Position numbers and translations under genes: made by a program. The notes under the pieces were generated by a model. The model searched no databases, had not been told where the DNA came from, and saw only the letters and a program-made list of their open reading frames with translations. From Deltaproteobacteria bacterium (GTDB taxonomy: Bacteria > Bdellovibrionota > UBA1018): a stretch of 10,199 nt of DNA. Below, piece after piece: positions 5,877 through 10,199 of the stretch (position 1 is its first letter; each line of letters starts with the position of its first letter). The stretch covers positions 1-10,199 of the forward strand of contig JABDFB010000080.1 of NCBI GenBank assembly GCA_013286765.1, written 5' to 3'.

Positions 5877-7460
5877 TTAATCGTCCGATTCCTCTTTTTC
5901 CTTAGACTTGTCTGGAGTGCTATCAGATTCAGAACTTTCTTTCTGTTCTTGTTCCGAAGAGAGCTTATGAATCGTCTGAATTGGCTTCAGATTGTTCTTA
6001 AAAATCTCGTAGAACTTGAGCGCGTGAACCGCTTCCTTCACCTGGTAGTCTTCCTTCGGATTGAGGCGATAAGGTTGCATATCATCATCGTCCTTCGAAG
6101 AGCCTTTATCACTCTTATCTTTGTCGCCGCCTTTTTTCTTATCCTTCAATTCACGTGCGAGAGAATCTAGCTCCTCTTTCTTGAACTCTTTTTCGGCTTC
6201 GTTTTGACGGATTTCACGATCCGTGTTCACCATATGCCCCTTCAAGTCACGTTCTCTAAAGGGTTCCATCTTGATCTTCGCTTGAGCTAACAATTTCGGG
6301 TCATACTCATCAAGCAAAATATCTGGCGAAACGCCTTTTTCCTGAATGCTGCGACCGCTCGGCGTGTAATAACGTGCGATAGTCAGTTTCAAGCCCATGT
6401 CTGGTGGAAGTGGAATTACGGTTTGGACCGATCCTTTCCCAAAAGTCGGCTGACCTAAAATAATCGCACGATGGTGATCTTGCAGGGCTCCTGCAACAAT
6501 CTCTGCCGCAGATGCTGTGCTCGAATTCACCAGAACAGCCACTGGGAAATCTCTGTAAGCACGTCCTTTGCGAGCATACTTGACGTCTTTCTGATTTCGA
6601 TCTCGTCCAATAGTAGAAACGATCGGACCTTCATCAACAAACAAAGACGCTACTTCGACGGCCTGATCTAACAGACCACCTGGATTCATACGAAGGTCGA
6701 AGACTAAGCCTCTCAGCTTATCTTTTTTGTGCATTGCATCAATTGCCTTCTTCAAATCGGAAGCTGCATTTTCGTTAAACGTGGTCAGCCTCACGTAGCC
6801 AAATCCGGGCTCTAGCCGTTCATTCTTGACGGCCTGAATTTTAATAACGTCTCGAACGATTTTTACATCTTTGATCTTTTCAAAACCTTCGCGATAAATG
6901 GAAAGATTCACTTCCGTCTTTGGCTTACCTCTCATCTTAGAAACGGCCTCGACCAAAGTCATTCCTTTAGTGCTTTCACTATTAATCTTTACAATACGGT
7001 CATTAGGCTTAAGCCCTGCGCGCCAGGCGGGTGTATCTTCAATAGGCGCTAGTATGGTTAAAATATTATCTTTCATCCCAATTTCGATACCTAGACCACC
7101 AAATTTTCCGCTGGTGTCAATTTGCATGTCTTTAAAAACTTCGGCTGAGAGAAAATTGGAATGGGGATCTAATGTCTCCAACATTCCTTTGATAGCCCCT
7201 TCAATCAGCGTCTTCATCTTAACGTCGTCTACATAATTCGCCTTTACAAATTGAAGAACCCTATTGAATAGCTCTAAATACTCATAATTCTCTTGGGACC
7301 CCTTAGCTAAAACTTCGCCCTTGCCTTCGGCTTTGGCAAACTGAGTTTCAGCTGCCGCCACATGGACTTGGTGGGTCAAACTCTGTCCTACAGCAATTCC
7401 AAAACCAGAAACCGTAAAGACTATTCCCAAAACCGAAAGCTTTTTTAAAAATTGGATCAT
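5877..7460 (-). CDS. S41 family C-terminal processing peptidase (CTP)
   Basis: A periplasmic serine protease that trims or degrades proteins from their C-termini. The 527-residue protein has a signal peptide or signal anchor (about 1-36), a helical N-terminal region with LDPHSNFLS (97-105), a PDZ domain (about 120-190) that recognises substrate tails, and the S41 core (about 205-390). The Ser-Lys pair is intact: S317 in TASAAE and K342 in FGKGSVQ, 25 residues apart as in CtpB and Prc, with Q346 four residues further. Two features are less usual: a Lys/Asp-rich stretch at about 405-465 and an acidic, Glu/Ser-rich tail at 500-527. AGGGA lies 5 nt before the ATG. A CTP gene next to an envC-like gene is also found in Pseudomonas, where CtpA degrades cell-wall hydrolases. 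A similar role here is an inference. Confidence 0.95.
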   Translation of the reverse strand: MIQFLKKLSVLGIVFTVSGFGIAVGQSLTHQVHVAAAETQFAKAEGKGEVLAKGSQENYEYLELFNRVLQFVKANYVDDVKMKTLIEGAIKGMLETLDPHSNFLSAEVFKDMQIDTSGKFGGLGIEIGMKDNILTILAPIEDTPAWRAGLKPNDRIVKINSESTKGMTLVEAVSKMRGKPKTEVNLSIYREGFEKIKDVKIVRDVIKIQAVKNERLEPGFGYVRLTTFNENAASDLKKAIDAMHKKDKLRGLVFDLRMNPGGLLDQAVEVASLFVDEGPIVSTIGRDRNQKDVKYARKGRAYRDFPVAVLVNSSTASAAEIVAGALQDHHRAIILGQPTFGKGSVQTVIPLPPDMGLKLTIARYYTPSGRSIQEKGVSPDILLDEYDPKLLAQAKIKMEPFRERDLKGHMVNTDREIRQNEAEKEFKKEELDSLARELKDKKKGGDKDKSDKGSSKDDDDMQPYRLNPKEDYQVKEAVHALKFYEIFKNNLKPIQTIHKLSSEQEQKESSESDSTPDKSKEKEESDD

Positions 7461-7478
7461 AGATTTCCCTAGGCTAAA

Positions 7479-8660
7479 CTAATTAAACAACCACTGCAAT
7501 GGGTTCACTGCTATGTTTCGAGCCCGAATCTCAAAATAAAGTGGATTAGCAGAATCCCCGGTTAAACCAACGACATCTCCCGTCCTGACAGGCTCCTCCA
7601 CCTTTTTTAGAATTTTATCCAAGTGTGCACATAAGGAATAGTAATGATTTCCATGGTCTATAATCACCACCTGCCCATAGTTGGGAAGCCTGCCAGAAAA
7701 AGCGATCTTTCCCTCAGAAACGGCACGTACCGGCGATCCATTTCGGGCAGCTATTTCAATTCCCTTCTTAAATACGTGCATGCCACTCTGGCGATCAAAA
7801 TTTCGACCGAAATCACCTACGACTTTGCCACCCTCGATAGGAAACGGCAATTTACCCTTTAATTTCTCAAACGTCCCTTGATTTATCGCTCGATCAATCA
7901 TTGCCGTAGTAACCGGCAGTTTGGCATCGTTTTCCAATTCCTTGCGCGCATTAAATTCGGTAATTAAGTGCTCTACTTGAGCTTCCGAAGTCTTGAGCTT
8001 TCGGTAATTTTCGAATTGAACCATGTGCTCCTGTCGTTTTCTTATTAAAATATCGTATTGGAGTTGTCGATTAAGTTCAAGAACACTCTCTTGTTCTTTC
8101 AATTCTTGGGTCAAGTAAGTCAGTTGCTGTTTCTCATCCTGAATTCGAGAATGCAGTTGAGCCGCATCAGATAAATCCGCCTGTAGAATTTCCACTTCCT
8201 TAAGACCACGATCAATCAGATTTGCGAGCATCTTACGGCGTGGACCTTCAAGCTTTTCCTGTTCAGGCAAATGCAGAGGATTTAATTTCCCCAACGCCTC
8301 ATTCTGATAGGAGTTTTCAATCGTCATCAGATACCGGCGAATAGAACTCTTTTGAAGGCTCATCTTATCTTCCAGTTTAATTCGCCTCACCTCAAGTTCG
8401 TTGATTGTGTGCTCCAACTCCCCTAGTCTTTTCTGCGTCAGTTCCTGCTCAAACTTCTGTAGTTTAAGTAGACTCTGAATTTTTCTTAACTGTATTTGTA
8501 TATTATTTTCAGACTGCTTGCCAGAAAGTATGCCTTCCTCCAGAACGTTCACCTTAGTTCTAATGGCCGCAAGCCGATCCGCCAAAGGAGGTGCTTTGGG
8601 TTCTGTTCCCGCAAACAGCGAACTACTGTTTAGAGAAACCAAGAGAGTCATCAGGAACAA
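7479..8660 (-). CDS. envC: EnvC-like murein hydrolase activator with degenerate LytM domain
   Basis: EnvC proteins sit in the periplasm, bind FtsX, and switch on cell-wall amidases at the division site. This protein has a signal peptide (FLMTLLVSLNSSSLFA), a long coiled-coil region (about residues 28-240 of the 395-residue form) and a C-terminal LytM/M23 domain (about 280-392). The zinc ligands are lost: the HxxxD motif reads KKGIE (K300 and E304 in place of His and Asp), and the HLH motif reads PLY (375-377). Only H348 remains, in CAHL. This matches an activator rather than an enzyme, as does its place directly after ftsX. The start is placed at TTG 8660 because GGAGG lies 7 nt upstream. The longer form from TTG 8666 adds two residues and overlaps ftsX by 4 bp, but has almost no room for that site. 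Confidence 0.88.
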   Translation of the reverse strand: MFLMTLLVSLNSSSLFAGTEPKAPPLADRLAAIRTKVNVLEEGILSGKQSENNIQIQLRKIQSLLKLQKFEQELTQKRLGELEHTINELEVRRIKLEDKMSLQKSSIRRYLMTIENSYQNEALGKLNPLHLPEQEKLEGPRRKMLANLIDRGLKEVEILQADLSDAAQLHSRIQDEKQQLTYLTQELKEQESVLELNRQLQYDILIRKRQEHMVQFENYRKLKTSEAQVEHLITEFNARKELENDAKLPVTTAMIDRAINQGTFEKLKGKLPFPIEGGKVVGDFGRNFDRQSGMHVFKKGIEIAARNGSPVRAVSEGKIAFSGRLPNYGQVVIIDHGNHYYSLCAHLDKILKKVEEPVRTGDVVGLTGDSANPLYFEIRARNIAVNPLQWLFN

Positions 8661-8662
8661 GA

Positions 8663-9553
8663 TCAAGCCTCCGCAGTTCTATCATTGACAAGATATGAAG
8701 CCGACAGACTGCCAATCACTCCAGCAATTCCACCCATAATTCCGCCGACCGCAAAAAGAATCAGAGGAAGTCCCACGGGAAAACTATGCTGAATTGACGG
8801 CATTGTTTTTAGGATCAGCGAAAGTGCGCGAATATGATGAACCAATTCGTGCCCTACGATTATCCAGCCACCTGAAGCAATGACTCCGCCAACAATTCCC
8901 ACGATTAGCCCTGAAATCATCCCGGGGGTTGCTAAAACAGAACTTGTGGCGCCCCAAAATCGGAGCAAAGACAGCGATTCTCGATGCAAGTAAGCGTTCA
9001 TTCGCGACAAATGAATAAGTCCACTCAACAGAGCTACAATTAAACCGGCAATGAGAACCCTTGAAACCCACCGTAATGCCCGGAATGCTCCCACAATCGA
9101 AGCATAGCGATCCTTCGAACTCTCAACACTTTCAATTCCTGGTATACTTTTTATTTTGCTTAAGGTTGATGCGGGTAAAACACCGGAGATAGAAATATAT
9201 TTAGGAACAATCTCGTTCGCATCCTGCCCCAGGGTTTCCAGTTCTTTTCCTAAATCGGGGTATTGATTTTTTAGTAGCTGGATAAACTGAGGGGGATCGA
9301 CATACTTAATTTCCAAATCTCCGTTGTCTCCCAAGGCAGAACGGATCTGGGTCAATATTTTTTCTTCGTCCTTCAACACGTACGCTGTAATGACTTGCTC
9401 GCCTTGTAAACGTACCAAAACAGGTTTGAGACCTCTTTCCAACCAGAATAAAAAGCTGGTTAAAAAGAGCAAAAACCCAACGGCTATCGCTGAAAAAAGC
9501 TGACTAAATGGAGCTAACCGCCAAGGTCTTAACGCCAATCTCAATAAATACAT
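8663..9553 (-). CDS. ftsX: Cell division protein FtsX (ABC transporter permease subunit)
   Basis: FtsX is the membrane half of FtsEX. It passes the ATP cycle of FtsE across the inner membrane to EnvC-type activators. From the ATG at 9553 the protein has 296 residues, close to the family norm. It shows a basic N-terminus, a first membrane segment (about 17-38), a large periplasmic domain (about 40-160) where EnvC is expected to dock, and three more membrane segments (about 165-184, 208-233, 262-288). The frame is open further upstream to an ATG at 9598, but that would overlap ftsE by 58 bp and add 15 unneeded basic residues. The ATG at 9553 has AGAGGA 6 nt before it and overlaps the ftsE stop by 13 bp. 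Sequence conservation in FtsX is low, so the call rests on topology plus position after ftsE. Confidence 0.93.
   Translation of the reverse strand: MYLLRLALRPWRLAPFSQLFSAIAVGFLLFLTSFLFWLERGLKPVLVRLQGEQVITAYVLKDEEKILTQIRSALGDNGDLEIKYVDPPQFIQLLKNQYPDLGKELETLGQDANEIVPKYISISGVLPASTLSKIKSIPGIESVESSKDRYASIVGAFRALRWVSRVLIAGLIVALLSGLIHLSRMNAYLHRESLSLLRFWGATSSVLATPGMISGLIVGIVGGVIASGGWIIVGHELVHHIRALSLILKTMPSIQHSFPVGLPLILFAVGGIMGGIAGVIGSLSASYLVNDRTAEA
8668..8672 (-). promoter_or_regulatory. Ribosome binding site GGAGG that selects a TTG start
   Basis: GGAGG is encoded inside the last codons of ftsX. It lies 1 nt before TTG 8666, 7 nt before TTG 8660 and 16 nt before ATG 8651. Only the 8660 start has standard spacing, so that start is preferred for the envC-like gene. 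Confidence 0.65.
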
Positions 9554-10199
9554 AGAGCATCCTCTAAAGATACGTTTCCGCCCTGGAGAACCGCGCAACG
9601 TTTTCTTACACGACGCACAATTTCTCTATCATGAGTCGCAATCACTACTGTCGACCCCTGAGCATTGGCCTTTAAGAAAAGCTCCATTAAATTCCAAGTA
9701 AAGTCCCGATCCTGAGCTCCTGTAGGTTCATCGGCGATCACAAGTTCCGGGGAACGCACTAGAGCTCTAGCGACGGCCACCCTCTGAGCTTCACCGCCAG
9801 AAAGAGTGCTGGCCAACTTATCGCGTTTAGCGTCTAAGCCCAGGCGATTTAATAATTCGCTAATCTTGGCTTTAAAATTCGCATTCAGCATACGATGTCC
9901 GGCTAAAGAAAGGGACAGTGCCACGTTTTCAGTGACCGTTAAGTCCGGGATGAGCCTAATATTCTGAGGAATATATCCAAGAGACATTCTGATGGCCCTT
10001 AGTACTGAAGAAGACGCATTGGCCAAGGAATATCCAAACAATGAAATAGTTCCCGCCGATGGCAATTCTTCAGTGGCCATGATCCGCAAAAGAGTAGACT
10101 TACCAGCTCCACTTCCCCCTACAACGTAGAGGAAGTCTCCTTTTTTGAGCTCCAAATTGACACTATCCAGGATTCGGGTTTGATTCAGATACCATTTTG
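9541..10199 (-). CDS. ftsE: Cell division ATP-binding protein FtsE (5' end outside the window)
   Basis: FtsE is the cytoplasmic ABC ATPase that drives FtsX. All nucleotide-binding elements are visible: Walker A GGSGAGKST (10093-10119), the Q-loop IPQNIRLIPD, the ABC signature LSGGEAQRVAVARAL, Walker B ELVIADEPTG and the switch histidine in VIATHD. IPQN with a Pro-Asp two residues on, and the signature, fit FtsE rather than other ABC subfamilies. The D-loop reads GAQD where FtsE usually has GNLD, a mild variation. The frame runs open past the TTG at 10155 to the window edge, giving 14 more residues (KWYLNQTRILDSVN) that match the N-terminal strand region of ABC ATPases. The TTG is therefore internal, and only a few residues are missing. 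The stop overlaps the ftsX start by 13 bp, the classical ftsE-ftsX arrangement. Confidence 0.95.
   Translation of the reverse strand, partial: KWYLNQTRILDSVNLELKKGDFLYVVGGSGAGKSTLLRIMATEELPSAGTISLFGYSLANASSSVLRAIRMSLGYIPQNIRLIPDLTVTENVALSLSLAGHRMLNANFKAKISELLNRLGLDAKRDKLASTLSGGEAQRVAVARALVRSPELVIADEPTGAQDRDFTWNLMELFLKANAQGSTVVIATHDREIVRRVRKRCAVLQGGNVSLEDALCIY
9560..9565 (-). promoter_or_regulatory. Ribosome binding site AGAGGA for ftsX
   Basis: The - strand reads AGAGGATGCTCTATG: the site lies within the end of ftsE, 6 nt before the ftsX ATG at 9553. It decides between this start and the upstream ATG at 9598. Confidence 0.7.

Larger units (their letters stand above)
2729..10199 (-). other. 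Predicted seven-gene operon ftsE-ftsX-envC-ctp-xseA-M23-SH3/barrel
   Basis: All seven genes lie on one strand. The junctions are, in order of transcription: 13-bp overlap, 2-nt gap, 18-nt gap, 17-nt gap, 32-bp overlap and 4-nt gap. There is no room for an internal promoter outside coding sequence. The promoter would lie before ftsE, outside the window. Six of the seven products act at the envelope. Confidence 0.8.

Noticed and set aside
8784..9071. A 95-codon - strand frame inside ftsX, and several + strand frames inside xseA, ctp and the envC-like gene
   Set aside because: All are shadows of well-supported genes, with no domain, signal or ribosome binding site of their own.
9554..9598. A 15-codon N-terminal extension of FtsX from ATG 9598
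   Set aside because: It would overlap ftsE by 58 bp. The ATG at 9553 has a good ribosome binding site and gives a normal FtsX N-terminus.
10153..10155. TTG as the start of ftsE
   Set aside because: The frame stays open to the window edge and encodes residues that fit the usual ABC ATPase N-terminus, so the TTG is an internal Leu codon.

Overview
The window is almost entirely coding and has two blocks that converge on a 24-bp gap at 2705-2728. By eye the G+C content is moderate, roughly the mid-40s percent. The gene set is that of a Gram-negative bacterium with an outer membrane: FtsEX with an EnvC-like activator, a periplasmic S41 protease, a putative lipoprotein endopeptidase and an outer-membrane-barrel protein. 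The combination and the protein style recall Bdellovibrionota (Bdellovibrio-like bacteria). That placement is an inference from general resemblance, not a demonstrated assignment.

Left block (1-2704, + strand): a large Ser/Thr-rich protein built from tandem 405-bp (135-residue) units, followed by a von Willebrand factor A (VWA) domain with a complete metal-binding (MIDAS) motif. The array enters from outside the window. The first visible unit carries an in-frame TAA at 254-256, exactly where the next unit has a Glu codon. The GTG at 275 that opens the long downstream frame is the same codon that reads as Val inside the next unit (680-682). The long frame is therefore probably the 3' part of a longer gene that has been cut by a nonsense mutation, or has been re-initiated.

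Right block (2729-10199, - strand, read right to left): seven tightly packed genes, ftsE (5' end outside the window), ftsX, an envC-like gene, a C-terminal processing protease gene (S41), xseA, an active-type M23 peptidase gene, and a gene for an SH3 plus beta-barrel outer-membrane protein. Junctions are overlaps of 13 and 32 bp or gaps of 2 to 18 nt, so one polycistronic transcript is likely. No promoter is visible because the upstream end lies outside the window.

How the genes fit together: FtsE and FtsX form the divisome ABC complex that controls peptidoglycan splitting through EnvC-type activators. The EnvC-like protein here has a long coiled-coil region and a LytM domain that has lost its zinc ligands, as expected of an activator rather than an enzyme. 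The S41 protease is of a type that trims or degrades cell-wall hydrolases in other Gram-negatives. The later M23 protein keeps all its zinc ligands and could be a real endopeptidase. The last gene could tie the outer membrane to the wall. xseA, a DNA-repair nuclease subunit, is the one member with no cell-wall role. No stretch above 300 bases lacks a gene, and no RNA gene, CRISPR array, insertion sequence or phage gene was seen.
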